Positions 11,833-23,324 of a DNA stretch of 64,000 nucleotides are shown here, one piece after another. The notes beneath the pieces are model-generated. The model worked only from the letters and a program-made list of their open reading frames with translations. It ran no database searches and was not told the origin of the DNA. The position numbers were made by a program, and so were the translations under genes. How positions within the stretch are numbered: position 1 is the stretch's first letter; the number at the start of each line of letters is the position of its first letter. The stretch is taken from positions 558,001 through 622,000 of the forward strand of contig JAUIRK010000643.1 in NCBI GenBank assembly GCA_030549495.1, in the 5' to 3' direction. The stretch is from Nectonema munidae. Lineage: Eukaryota > Nematomorpha > Nectonematoida > Nectonematidae.

Positions 11833-11994
11833 TTGAATGTTTACTTCTGCCTTAGTAACATCAAAAGTAAAAGAAGCGGAGAATTGTGCAGATGGATGTT
11901 CAAAAGATGAGAAATCACGAAATCTTTTTTGAACTCCGTTGACAACAATTCTAGTTGACTATTATACTTAGCAAAGCTTAGTACAGACTTAGTA

Positions 11995-12624
11995 TTAATA
12001 CTGCTCTTTGCACGTAGGAAAATGAACTAAATTTTCATTTGAGACTTGTGACTTCCATAAACTCAACTTTGTAATGAAGCATTTAATGTCATCATACAAC
12101 TGAGTAATGAGCTTGTTTTTATCATGTAATTTCAAATTGAGACCGTTTAATTGTGCTGTGATATCCACAGCAAAAACTAGATCTTGGAGCCAACTTTCAT
12201 CTTTTATTTCATCGGTATTTCGACCCTTCATTTCCAAAAATGTGATTATTTCTTGCCAATAAAATCTTTTCAATACTTTTAGACATGACAACCAACGCAC
12301 ATCTGTATAGAATGGAACATCGATGAAATGATTACCCATATCCTCCAATAACTGATTGAATTGACGGTGGTTGAGAGAACGGCCTCTAATATAGTTCACT
12401 GTGTTTGTGACCAAACAAAGTACATGATTCAATTTTAAAATCTTTGAACACAGATTTTGTTGATGAATAATAGAGTGAAAATGTGTAACCGACAAATCTG
12501 GATGTAAATTCTTTATTTTTGCTTGTAACTTGGCAACAACACCATTATGCCTGCCAATCATATTTGCTGCACCGTCTGTAGACAAGCAGACAAGTCTGTA
12601 ACCCCCAAGTTTTTCGTTTCTCAA
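11995..12624 (-). pseudogene. hAT transposase, central domain fragment
   Basis: The frame contains LVCLSTDGAANMIGRHNGVV, with the aspartate of the RNase H-like core, then THFHSIIHQQNLCSK, where hAT/ZBED5 proteins have the CHCI-H-ALCAK motif. RSLNHRQFNQLLEDMG and VPFYTDVRWLSCLKVLKRFY follow, all landmarks of ZBED5/GTF2IRD2-like transposases. The frame then runs into sequence leading to the dimerisation domain at 11491-11832 but needs at least one frame change. It is a fossil DNA-transposon gene, not a host gene. Confidence 0.8.
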
Positions 12625-12689
12625 GATGGTTCGTTGTGGTGTGGGTCATATAATTTTTGAAAAATTGAATGGAAAACACGGGGTTTGCC

Positions 12690-12727
12690 CGGCCCGGGGG
12701 GGCGGGGGGGCCCCCCCCCCCCCCCCC
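12690..12727. repeat. Poly-G / poly-C tract
   Basis: A run of Gs flows directly into a long run of Cs within the hAT element. Such tracts are prone to sequencing and assembly error. Confidence 0.8.
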
Positions 12728-13031
12728 TTCCTTCCTTTTTTTCCTAGTCGGAGGAGTATTAGCCATTTTAAAGACGATGTGCAATCTAAAAAATAAATTA
12801 AAAAACAACATGAAGACTAACTGAAAAATGCACACTAACACCCGATTTATATTTCCAGTTTAAAGAAAATTTGATAAAAAATAAACAATAGTAAAATATA
12901 ATATATGTTGCTCATAAGGCGAGAGGTGCAATGTAAGAGGAGTGTCTAAAAAGTAGTGGAAATGTTTAATCTATCCTTGCTTAAAATCGTCTGGGTGGGC
13001 CGCAAATCTGCTTGTAATGGGCCGCATGCCC

Positions 13032-13832
13032 ATTATATATAGCTATATTATTATAGATATTTTAGCACATATTCTAATTATTCGTCTGAAACATTATTCT
13101 ATTTTTCTGTTTCACATATGTTGGCTTCCCTTTAGTATTATCTATGAATGTTGAGCCACACCGGTGCTGTTTGTTCGCGTATCACAGCATTTATGCTTAT
13201 ATTCGTCATTACGAAGTTTCTGTTTACGAAACTGGTTCAAAAATTTTGCTGAACCATACATTGTTAATTAATCTGGAACACCCCACAAACTCGTTGCAAA
13301 TACTCATGATATTGATTTATTTTCTCCCACTTCATCTTATTTGTCCAATAAAACGTTGGATTTTTCGATTTTTTAGAAATCAACGGACACGTATTTTTTG
13401 TTCTTTCATTATCCCATTGGTGCACAAGTGGATCCAACTTGAACAAATTCTTTATCAGGCTTACTTTTGTTATGATTTATATGTTCTAATTGAACAAAAA
13501 TGAATGAAAATCGAGTATGTAAAATGAGAATTTCTTAATATTTATCGCATCTTAAAAAATGAATTCATAAGTGGACCAATAGCGTATAAACGCTTCTCAT
13601 TTTTGCCATCTCTATTCTAACTTTGACAGAGGATTTCTTGTTTTAACACATTTCCTACCATCCTCCGTTTCAATTAACGCAGACCTCTATAGGAGGCAGA
13701 TAATTTGTTGATGTGAGGTGTCATATGGGGATTTCTATAACACGACTGCATAACCTACCCAAAGCATTTTTGCTTAGTTATGACGTCACCTTTTCTACAA
13801 CACCATTTAATGCACTCTTTTCATTGAAACAG
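13032..13832. other. CNG intron 2, distal part
   Basis: Moderately AT-rich intron with open frames on both strands (about 13144-13503) that show no recognisable protein pattern. No repeat was recognised. Confidence 0.35.
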
Positions 13833-14375
13833 TTGATCCAATCAGATAAAGATAAATTCAAAAGAATGATAAGTCTGTTTGAAAGCACAATAAAAATGGA
13901 TGAAAATGAGTTCTTTGATTTGCAAGGCGTGGGTGCAAAAGGAAGAAAAACTTCATGCCGACAAGAAGTTCGGGCAGAAGTTTACGAAAATATGGATTCC
14001 AAATCGGCCAACTCTAGGAATCCAAGTTTATGGAGTTTGCTTTCTGGCTTTGAGGGAAGTGACGTAGAAGAGTTTGAAGATGACTTGGTGAATCTAAACT
14101 CGAGAGAATTTAATAATAAAAAAGTTAAATACGCGGAAATCCTCTCCGACACCAAGCACAAAAAGGATGACAATTCTCAAGGCTTCGTCAAGTCAAATGC
14201 CACGCTCATCGACAAGCACGCAATCAAAGAACGCTTCCGAAACACCTCTCTAACTTCTTTGATTGATGAAGTTCCGTTGCAAGAATTTTTCTTCAAGCAA
14301 GATTCTAATGACACTAACTCCACAACCTCCAATTTCCTTTCCCACCACACTGTTCCCCCTTTTTATCGGATGTGA
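13833..14375 (+). CDS. CNG channel, 3'-terminal coding exon (C-terminal cytoplasmic tail)
   Basis: An open frame of 181 codons follows a TTGAAACAG acceptor in phase 0, the phase left by the exon ending at 6309. It starts LIQSDKDKFKRM and continues as a polar, acidic tail with SDVEEFEDD and runs of S, N and K. It ends ...PPFYRM at TGA (14373-14375). CNG tails are poorly conserved, so membership of this gene rests on strand, phase, position and the following poly(A) signal rather than on a domain. The alternative is a separate gene whose upstream exons are lost in repeats. Sequence upstream of 13833 in the same frame looks like intron. Confidence 0.6.
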   Translation: MIQSDKDKFKRMISLFESTIKMDENEFFDLQGVGAKGRKTSCRQEVRAEVYENMDSKSANSRNPSLWSLLSGFEGSDVEEFEDDLVNLNSREFNNKKVKYAEILSDTKHKKDDNSQGFVKSNATLIDKHAIKERFRNTSLTSLIDEVPLQEFFFKQDSNDTNSTTSNFLSHHTVPPFYRM

Positions 14376-14505
14376 TAGGATTAATGTATGTGTGTGACAT
14401 CTCTGACATTTTTCATCCCTCCATTTACCTTCTTTTTATATCTTCTGTAAAAATTATTTTTCTTCTTTTTAAACATTTACTTTGTACAAATTTTAGTATA
14501 AATTG

Positions 14506-14511
14506 AATAAA
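14506..14511 (+). terminator. Poly(A) signal of the CNG channel gene
   Basis: AATAAA lies 131 bases after the TGA of the terminal exon, in a T-rich 3' untranslated stretch (TTGAATAAAGTTTTTTC). It is the first canonical hexamer after the stop. Confidence 0.55.
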
Positions 14512-14776
14512 GTTTTTTCATCTAAATATTTTGAAAATATTAAATAATCCAGATTCGTTTTGCTAATTTCTTCAATATATCTCCTTCGTCAAATGTTTTA
14601 GTTTACCTCCGTAATATTTTCGAGTTAAATTTCAATGATTCCAAAATTACTTTTTTTTATCAATTTTTTTCTAATTTATCTTCTTGTTGAAATTTTTATT
14701 CTAGTTTAGGAATACTAACATTACAAAATCACTTCTGCTAGATAAAAGCGGTTCGCCTTCTGGATGAAAGTAATCT

Positions 14777-14911
14777 ATGATGCCTTTAACTGGGCATACA
14801 AAGTATATGGCATCTAACTTCACTGGGTCTACGGCATCGATTTATAAGCTGTCGGAAGGAGAACATTTTTGCACGGTAGACAGTGGAATATTGGGATTGA
14901 TGGATTATAGG
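14777..14911 (+). CDS. Candidate first coding exon of an unrecognised host gene
   Basis: ATGATGCCT opens a 45-codon frame reading MMPLTGHTKYMASNFTG, then LSEGEHFCTVDSGILGLMDY and R. It ends at a good donor (AGG|GTAAAC, phase 0). A TAA directly upstream in frame (14771-14773) fits a 5' untranslated leader and a true start. Base composition is more GC-rich than the surroundings. The protein is not recognised and no following exon was found before the LINE at about 15.3 kb. It may be a gene fragment or an element-borne exon. Confidence 0.35.
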
Positions 14912-15299
14912 GTAAACAACCAAGTTAACTAGAACAAGTTAGTTAATTTGGTTTATTATCATCATTCTTTCAAATATATCAATGCAATGCGTTCCTATTT
15001 TTATAAAGTGAATTCATTTGTATCAAACATGCATACTCTGAACTTAGCAATGAAGTATAATGGACATTTAAAATTTTAAACCCATAAATGCATCTATTAA
15101 AAAATATAAAAAGTCTGTTATCCTTATTTTTCAAATTTGTTTTGTAATTTTTCAATCACCTGTTTGTACTCCCGAACAAGAGCAATCTAGAAAATGCCAA
15201 TGATAATCGAAAAAACTTTGAAATTTTATTGCAAAACAAAGAGTCAAAAAATTCTCTTCGTATGCGTTTTTTCATTAATATGAACTCATTGAGTTTTAA

Positions 15300-16605
15300 T
15301 ACATTTAATTAAAATGAATTATCCTTCGAATAAAACAAACATCACTATTCTCCCAACCTTAGGAGGTGGTAGCGATCATTATTCTTTGAAATTAGATTTT
15401 TCATATTGCAGCAAATCTCCAGTTTCCGCCACTTGCAAGCGTTTTGGAAATTAAGACAAAATGAGAGATATCCTTTCCAACGTAAGATAGGACCTATTCC
15501 AAGATTATACGTTAGAAGAATTTTATGATATTTTAATGAATACCATTAACAGAGTTGTGCTCAATACGTATCATTGATGAAGTTCAAGAAAAAACGCCGT
15601 CCCTATATGACTTGTTCAAACATTAGCATTTACAAGAAAAGGAAGAAACTTTTTGAAAAATTCATGTAGTTTAAAGATCCTTCAATATTGCTGCAATTCA
15701 AAAAATGTCTAACAAGCTAAGACATGAGACAAGAAAAGCAAAAAAGATTTTCCAAGTAAATCTTTTGAAGAATTTAAAAGACAACCCAAAAAAGTTTTGG
15801 GGTTATATAAATAGTACTTTGAGAAAAAGAAGTCCCTTATACATATTATACACTCTCTTAAACACGATATCGAAATTGCTGAAACACTCAATCATTAATT
15901 TTCATCTGTTTTTAACTGAGCCCCAACTATGCTCACCAAAAAGCGCACCCAAGTTTGTTTGTCACTCACAAATGAACGAAGTTATGATAAGTGAAAAACT
16001 CGTTTATGAAAAACTCAACTCACTTTCAAGCAACAAATTTCCAGCAATGAACGGTTTACTTCCATATATTTTGAAAAAATTAGCAGATGTTTTCGCTTCT
16101 CCATTAACTTTACTTTCTAACCTTTCTTTGAAAGAAGGAAAATTACGGAATAGTTGTAAAACGAAATCCTTCAAACTACAGAGCAGTCAGCTTAATTCCT
16201 GTTCTTTCAAAAATTTTGGAATCCATAATTGCTGATAAAATATACTTTCTTATCTCAAAAGATCAAATATAATAGATAGTAATCAGCAAGGGTTTAGAAA
16301 AAAATCTACGATAACACAATTACCACAATTTCTTAATGGTGTTGCAAACCTTCTAGAAAAAAAGGATAAAGCTGATGTCTTGTACTTCGACTGTAGTAAA
16401 GCTTTTGACAAAGTTCCACACAATTATTTAATCAAGAAATTGGAAGTTTATACGGTTTACACTCCCGAATTGTTAAAATGATAAAATGTTTCCTATCTGA
16501 CAGATGCCGAATGCGTTCAGTTCATGGACATCTTTTCAATCCAAGCAACGTTACTAGCGGTTTTATCCAGGGTAGTACGCTGGGATCTCTTCTATTTAAT
16601 CCCTA
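15300..16605 (+). mobile_element. CR1/Jockey-like LINE, second dead copy
   Basis: A TLGGGSDHYSLKLDF reading near 15357-15401 is the end of an endonuclease domain (GGSDH is diagnostic). A basic linker at about 15700-15830 includes NLKDNPKKFWGYINS. RT pieces follow, including an ITQL-QFLNG-like stretch and VLYFDCSKAFDKVPHNYLIK near 16380-16440, with frame changes. The copy ends at GFIQGSTLGSLLFNP (16560-16604), so it is truncated at the GS-LGPLLF motif before the active-site box. It is related to, but not the same copy type as, the LINE at 1.4-5.1 kb. Confidence 0.8.
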
Positions 16606-16610
16606 ATTAA

Positions 16611-16865
16611 TTAATTAAGTTGTTTGTGGCGTTCGCACCCATCCTTTCGGATATCGTGGCCCGCCTGTAATGCTGAGTCCAAGTCTAACTGGACTTTCCA
16701 TCCCACTAAACACCTACCGGCCCTTGTTACTGCATAGCTATACCTTGTTATATATATTATTTTACAAGAATTTATGTTACAAATATATAAATACAACTGA
16801 GTGAAAAATACAATCTTAACGCGAACGCTCCCAATTTGGGAAACAAACTTATTGTCTAGTGATAG
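16611..16865 (-). repeat. Interspersed repeat R1, minus-strand copy
   Basis: Read on the minus strand it matches 20505-20700 for about 230 bases. Shared words include CACTAGACAATAAG / CACTAGACATTAAG, TTTCACTCAG and GTGGGATGGAA / GTGAGATGGAA. ACGATATCCGAAAGGATG / ACGATATCTGAAAGGATG and the ends CACAAACAA / CACTAACAA also match. It sits exactly where the second LINE stops. Confidence 0.6.
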
Positions 16866-17417
16866 CTTGATTACTAACCACGTAGAATCGGGTCGCTAGA
16901 GCACTACCTAACCGTAAAAACCTTTGAATTCTTCAGAGAAAGAAAACCAGGGTAAAAAACCGGCATGACGGAATGTATCTTGTTCCTAAATAAAAGAATA
17001 TGATTATAAAAGGTATATGCTGCAAAAATAGAAGCGTTTGGAGGCATGCAATATCTTATATATTATTAATAAATGATATTTGATACATGTTATAGGGGTT
17101 AAGAAAGATATACATAATTTAAGGCATGCTAGGTTAGGAACAATCTACCCCTGGAATTGACTCCATCCCTAAATGTCGTCCCTAGGATTTAATCCCTACA
17201 CAAATAATCTTCACCACTAAATAAATTCTTCTTTCAACTTATTTGCTCACAATCTTATAATTTATTGTCGTTCGACTTCTGAATCGAGAAGGCAGACCTA
17301 ACCTAAGATGGCAGACCAGTGAAAAATGCTTCAATTTTTTATATCATTCCTTCATTTTCTTCAACTATTTCATTTATATTCTTTACTTTTTTTTTCTTTG
17401 TTTTGTCTTTTAGATTA
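16866..17417. other. Unassigned spacer
   Basis: AT-rich sequence between repeat R1 and the pogo-like element, with nothing recognised. Confidence 0.35.
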
Positions 17418-18154
17418 CAGTTGACTACCTCTAACCCGGAAATCACTAATTCGGACCTTGGGTCTTTTCGTTTAGACGGCCACATCAAGTAATCACCTAT
17501 TCGTCTGCCTTTTATAGTTATTTATTTACCCTATTATTTACTTTTTTTTATTTTTGATTTTTTTTATTTCCGTTTTCTTTTATAAACAACACAATGTGGA
17601 TAAATGCAGAGAATTTTCTTCAGAATTTGGCAAATAGGAGATAACTATAAAAGGCAGACAAAATGGTGATTACTTGATGTGGCCGTCTAAACGAAAAGAC
17701 CCTCGCTAAACCGGAACTTTGATTAATTTAGGAAATCTTTAATTTAGTAAAATCAAAGAATGATTGATTCAATTATTAGCAATTGAGCTTCTTGAAGGTT
17801 TATAAAATAAAAGTTACATAAATGAAGAAGAACTAATGAATCTTGCAAGAAAAATTAATTAGAGAAAGAACAAAGAACTTAAAACAATCAGTTTAAAAGA
17901 AATCTTCAAAAATTGTCTACACCCAGTAGAATCTAACATCTGAAAATTAACTTACAAATTATAATGTGCAATACTTTTTTGTTGTACTGTTAGTATTAAA
18001 CTGACATCTGACATTGAATTTAGTTTGAGTCAAGTTTATACTGAGAAATTGAGTAAGAAAAGTAATTTTTTTAATTAAAATAGGAACCTCTTCGAAAAAC
18101 CACTAATTCGGAAAGGCCAAATCCCAAGCATTCTGAATTAGTGATAGTCGACTG
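17418..18154. mobile_element. Non-autonomous pogo/Tigger-like element with TA flanks
   Basis: The left end TA|CAGTTGACTACC and the right end GATAGTCGACTG|TA are inverted. ATCACTAATTCGGA occurs inside the left end, and CACTAATTCGGA and CTGAATTAGTGATAG inside the right end. CAGT-GACTA ends with TA target sites are the pogo/Tigger pattern. No transposase frame is present. A palindromic MITE-like unit occupies 17460-17702 inside it. Confidence 0.7.
17460..17702. repeat. Near-perfect palindrome (two arms of about 63 bp) nested in the pogo-like element
   Basis: The left arm starts GGGTCTTTTCGTTTAGACGG and the right arm ends CCGTCTAAACGAAAAGACCC. Arms match for roughly 63 bases, with a few differences near TATTCG / CAAAAT, and end around ATAACTATAAAAGGCAGAC. 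A 115-base AT-rich loop separates them. Confidence 0.85.
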
Positions 18155-18189
18155 TATATGGAAATAACATATAAAAAAATAAATTATGG

Positions 18190-19500
18190 CAATAAATGTA
18201 TTGAATATGGATTTACAAAATTATTTGCTGATTGTTTTGAAAAGCCCCGGTGCTTGGAAATGATCCTTTGTGACCAAGTAAGTTGAAGAAGCATCCTTTG
18301 ATTTCTCTGCGCAAACAATATAGTTATAAAGAAGCCAATTTTCTCAAAACTTTGGAGAAGAGTTTGGATAAACAAAACTTGACAAAAGTGCTATTTTTCG
18401 ACTAATTGGAGAAACATTAATTAAACCTTGTGCTTTGAAGATGGTTAATCTTGTTCTTGGAGAAGTCAGTGAGTGAAAAATTCAACAAACTTCATTGTCA
18501 AATGTTACAATAAAGAGAAGAATTATTGACTTTTCGCAAAACATAAAAAAGGAAATTTTTTAGGAAATAAAATTATCTCCAACTCGTTTATTCGCACTGC
18601 AATTGGATGAGTTAACGGATGTGAGTTCCTTTGCACACTTAGTAGTATTTCTAGATACGTATTTTTTCTGATAGAATACCTCTTTTGTACTCATCTACTG
18701 CCGCAGCAACAAATATAAAGGAAAAAGTAACCTCTTTTTTGAAGCTAATACAATTTCCTGGAAAAATTGTTGTCGAGTTTGGGCAGAGGGAGCACCTGCA
18801 ATGATGGGATCAAAATCAGGGTTCCAGAAGAATGTATTGGAATTAGCTTCTAATGTCAAAAAAGTGCAATGCATAACACATCGTTTTGCGCTAGCGTGAA
18901 AAACTCTTCCTTCTCGAGTTTCTATGATACTGGAGGCAGTAATTAAATGTGTTAATTTTGTTTAGATTGGTGCTATGAATTCCCGCCCTTTTCAAGAGCT
19001 TTGTAAAGAAATTGATTCCGAGCATGAAATCGTCCCTTTTACTCTAAAGTATGCTGGCTTTAAATGGGTAATGTTGTAAATAGAGTATTTGAACGTTGTA
19101 AAGTATTATTGAAGAGAGAGAGAGAAAGAGAAAGAGAGAGATGGAAGGATAGTTGAAGAGATAGGTTTAAGGTGTTTTTCAAAATTCCATGCCATTTTTG
19201 AAGGCTACTTCTGAAGTCTAATAATCGTACAATAGCTCCCCCAAATTTAACACGAAGGCCCATTTAAAAATTGGTTGAGCACTTGTCAACTTGAAAGTTG
19301 ACAATTGTCAATTGAGAAAAAAATTTGAATGGTCAAAATCAGCGCTTGAGTTTGAGAAGTCGCTAGGAATGGAATTTTCAAACTTGAATACCTCAAAAGC
19401 ACTATGACAGCATTTTGACATCGAAATTGATATTAATTTTGAAAGCGGAATTCTTATGGCTAAGAATTTTATAAATAAAGAGTTAGCTGTAAACGCATCA
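18190..19500 (+). pseudogene. hAT (ZBED5-like) transposase remnant, heavily decayed
   Basis: The + strand gives CIEYGFTKLFADCFEKPRCL near 18199-18258, resembling the BED-domain start YGF-------KP-C. LFALQLDELTDVSSFAHLVV near 18588-18650 matches the FA-Q-DESTD----AQL-V motif of ZBED5-type transposases. Many stops and shifts follow, and a GA microsatellite lies at 19112-19144. No ends were identified. Confidence 0.6.
19112..19144. repeat. GA-rich microsatellite
   Basis: A GAGAGAGAGAGAAAGAGAAA-type run inside the decayed hAT remnant. Confidence 0.8.
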
Positions 19501-20152
19501 ATAAAGCTTAAATGATATTTCTTTCAATGTATATTCACTAAAAATTAAATTTATAGAATGTAAAAATTATACACATATAGGTAAAAAACGATTCGTAAAA
19601 ATTGTAATAACATTTTTTAAAATTTTTTTTTCAACCAGGAAAAAAAGTGAAGGAAAAAAGTGAACTTCGATGTTGCAAAATAGAAAATAAATCTTATTTT
19701 TTTGTCTTTTAAAAAAAATCTAAACGAAATAGTGAAATCTCAAGAATTTGTAAAATATTTTCAGTAAAAAGCAAGAAGTCTTGAAATTAAAACTAGCATC
19801 ACAGGCTGGATGGGCTATTATCTTAGTTTTGACCTTTTTTCACCTAAAATTTTATTTCTTCTATTAAAAAAAAAGGAACCACCTATTATAATTTCAATGA
19901 AAATTATTGCAAGAAAATGGAACAAAAAAAATCTTCAAAATGCATTTATTTCCATGAAGCCCAAAAAAGTTAAAAAATAAATGTGATCGTAAGAACTTAT
20001 ATAATTAAATTTTAATTTACTTCTTTTTTGCTAAATTTTCTATAAAAAATGAAGTTTTCTTATTACTTACTTGTAATGAAGCCAAAAAGTTCACTATGCT
20101 CAAAAATATTTTAATATTATTATTAATATTTTCCTTATTAATTATCTTTAAA

Positions 20153-20299
20153 GGTAAAGGTTCCATAGGATGTTTTCATCGAGAAGGCACACTTGCGCCG
20201 CTTGTATTGAACTATGAGGAAAGCAGGCTTGATGGGGGATCGAACCCAAGATCTTGACTTATCGAATCCAGCATCTAACCAACCCTACTCACGCCCTTA
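20153..20299 (-). repeat. tRNA-derived SINE, copy 2
   Basis: Minus-strand reading gives GTGAGTAGGGTTGGTTAGAT, then GGGTTCGATCCCCC, ATCAAGCCTGCTTTCC, TACAAGCGGCGCAAGTGTGC and the tail GGAACCTTTACC. It is the same family as 9590 and 45055. Confidence 0.8.
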
Positions 20300-20504
20300 T
20301 GTAAGGAAACAATTGATACTGTTGTTTTTGAAAGGTTGATAAAAAAATTGTACACATAGTAAAATTTCGTTTTGCCCCCTAAAATTCTTTATTCCCAGAT
20401 CAAATGTCAAAGTCAAACTAATACGCCATTTTTAAATATTTTTCAAATTTATAAAAAAAGGTTTTTAGGTTTCAATTAATTCAGTACCAGTTTTTTAAAC
20501 ACTA

Positions 20505-20700
20505 GACATTAAGATTGTTTCCCACTTTGTAAGCTTTAGTGTTAGGATTGTTACTTTCACTCAGCTGTATATATTTGAAGCGGTTAGTGAGATGGAATGT
20601 ACAGGTAGACCTGGACTTGGCATCTGGGGCGGGACTACGATATCTGAAAGGATGTGTGTGCGCACGTCACTAACAATACTTAAACTAACATATAAATTCA
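20505..20700 (+). repeat. Interspersed repeat R1, plus-strand copy
   Basis: Matches the minus strand of 16611-16865. The 77-codon frame starting at 20592 lies within it and is not taken as a gene. Confidence 0.6.
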
Positions 20701-23320
20701 GTTGGATATATTTTTTTTCCATTTTCTTTTATTTGAATTTTCATAACAGTTGTGTTCTTAGGGAATTAAGACTTTGGCATAACGAGCAATATTTATATAA
20801 AATACAAAATTTATCCAAAAATTAATATGGAACGAGAATTGATTATGTAAACATGATGAAAATTTGATATACTATAAAATATTTTTCAAATCAACCGACT
20901 TGCAAACAACATTCTGAACTTCCTTCATCTTTCAATAATTTATATATATGAGTATTTTAATCACAATAAATTTGAAAAAATCTTACGCTTGCTTTTTCCA
21001 ATTAATTCTTTTATCTCCCTTTTAATACCACGTAATCCATTAATCCGCCATTTTTAAATCTCGCATATGCTAATTAAACTGTATACAATACAAATGATCT
21101 TTTTTTGCATAAAAAATTCAATTTTTTCGATAAACTTCTTTCTGCCGTGCACAATTATTCTAATCATAAATCGCCATTTCCTTTCATAACGATATTTAAA
21201 CTGCCTTCCTCACTGAAGTCTTTTTTCATAGAATTAGTATTATACATAAACTATAGCAATACTATATTCCAGGCATTCGAAAAGGGGCAAGAACAGAGGG
21301 GGAGGAGGACTCTCTTGAAATATTTTAATGTATACACTTTCTAATAGTCCACGCCCTATTAAAATCACTTTTGTCCCATCATGCACTTAGTCTGGCGATG
21401 AGGCTGTTATAGACGTCATTTTCATCACTACTTTGAAACACTTTTCACAAATAAATAAATATCCTAATTTTCTTTTTTACCTATGTCCCATAATAATAAG
21501 TTAAAATATTAAATATATCTTTTTTATTTAACTTTCATCTTTTTCCACTTTAATTTAGGACATATTTAACGTAAAGATCCATAATTCTCTGCTTATCTTG
21601 ATACATATTAATTATAGACAAGCTCTGAGTTGATCAGATTAAAGAGTTAGTATATGCGTATAGAAGAAATGAAGGATATTTTAACTTGTAAAGAAAAGCC
21701 ATGCACAATTTTTGTGTGGGCAATCGCGGGTACCCGCAAACCTGCCAAGCTTACCCGCACCGTGTAGTAAGCTAATATATACAGTAATGTTACAAAGAAT
21801 TTTTATTTGGGGGGCAGAAGGCGCACTACCGTCTGCATTTACCTGCATATACTTCGTCTAGAATTAAAGTAACAAGTCTATAGCTTATTTATAACCACTC
21901 TATTCTCTAGGTGCTTATATGAACTGCTTCATCTTCTCGTCTCTTTCTATTTCTGTGTTAAGATTTCTGCTTTTATCATGGTTTATATTTCGAATCTTCG
22001 TTTTTCACACCAAAGAGAATTTTTTTGTAAATTTCTTTTCTTATCTCAGGTAGAAGACGCATCTTAACAAAATTAAACTTGATGTTGATCATTTTTTAAT
22101 TTTTCCATTTTATCTACCTTATATTGTTAGTATACGCTTGCTGTCAAAAATTGAATGCATTATTTTAAAAAAAAATTGATAAAAAGAAACAAAAAAAGAC
22201 AACATTGAAATCAAAAATTAATATGAAATACAAATTACAAAAAGTCACAAATAAAAACGCCAAGATAAGAGATATTTTTGATGAAATGAAATTTCCAATC
22301 GAACTATTTGCGCATAAGACTTCCCATCTTCTTTTGAGAAGTTAGTTTACTATCATTAATGCAAAAAATTGATCGACTGGAAAAGTACAGACAATTTCAT
22401 ACTACACGATGGTTGATTGGTTCAAATATTAAAGACAGAAAGTTTACTATTCAGAGGGTAACAGAAAATTAAGAACTTAAATCTTCTATATGACATTGAA
22501 CTTGAAAAGATTATATATTCTTGAAAAAATAGTGTTGTATGTGAGAGAACAGGTCGGACTTATGTTTAAATAAATTCAACTCAAATATTAAAAATTTCAT
22601 CAATAAAAAAGAATTAGAATGCTTTGAAAGTTAACTTTAAAATTTCTTCCTAATTTTCGCAAAATAACAATAACGATATTTTAGCAATTTGTAGACAATA
22701 TGTATAGGATATTATATATATATGTAATTATATATTACACACTTATTTTGGTAATATTAGCAAGGAAAATATATCTTCAATCAAAATTAAATTAATGAAA
22801 GTGTTTTCATGGAAAAAAGATATTTGTCTACAAATGTAGACTGTCATTCAAGTGTCATATTAGTATAATTACAAGTTAATTGTTTTACGATGTTAAGTTT
22901 ATACGATATAAATTACCTTCTGTAATAAAGATCATCGTTTTACTATTGCATGCAGTCATAAAAAAACTATCAATCACAAAAGAAAAATATAAAGAATTAA
23001 GCACATTTATTACATCATTTCAACGGCACATGTGTTTAAAACAAAAAATTGATAATTTACAAGTTTTTAAAAACGTTTGGCAACATATGTTCAAATTAGA
23101 GTTGAATATTAACAAGGACTTAAAACTAAAGTGAGTTTAAAACTTTTCCTCACAAAATTGAATCGAGAAGGGTTTTTCTAAAGGATATTCTTTGAAAGGG
23201 GATCTTGAATGCTGTTTGATTTGATAAAAAATAATGGAGCAGTTTATCTCTTTTCCCTCGAATCGCAAAGAATGCGCAATGTGGTGATTAGCATTATTAC
23301 TTTATCGATCAAGATTTTAA
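20701..23320. other. AT-rich intergenic stretch
   Basis: No gene or named repeat was recognised. Near 21720-21765 lies a GC-rich word with GCGGGTACCCGC (a perfect palindrome) and a further TACCCGCACCG, possibly a decayed transposon end. Confidence 0.35.
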
Positions 23321-23324
23321 TGTA

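Larger units (their letters stand above)
11146..13031 (-). mobile_element. hAT element (ZBED5/GTF2IRD2-type transposase), inactive
   Basis: The left end CAGGCATGTCAAACTC plus GAGGGCC and the right end GGGCCGC...GGGCCGCATGCC are typical of the hAT families that start CAGG-ATGTCAAACTC. Two minus-strand frames encode the transposase: 11995-12624, then 11491-11832. An unreadable gap separates them, and no convincing coding sequence precedes the first frame. A poly-G/C run at 12690-12727 interrupts the 5' side. It lies directly beside the piggyBac fossil, within the second CNG intron, opposite to the host gene. Confidence 0.8.

Noticed and set aside
12545-12841. Minus-strand 98-codon frame as a gene
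   Set aside because: It reads through the poly-G/C tract (glycine and proline runs) in the non-coding 5' part of the hAT element.
11138-13066. TTTAGCAC on both sides of the hAT element as its 8-bp target duplication
   Set aside because: The right-hand word lies about 30 bases beyond the recognisable GGGCCGCATGCC terminus, so the match may be chance.
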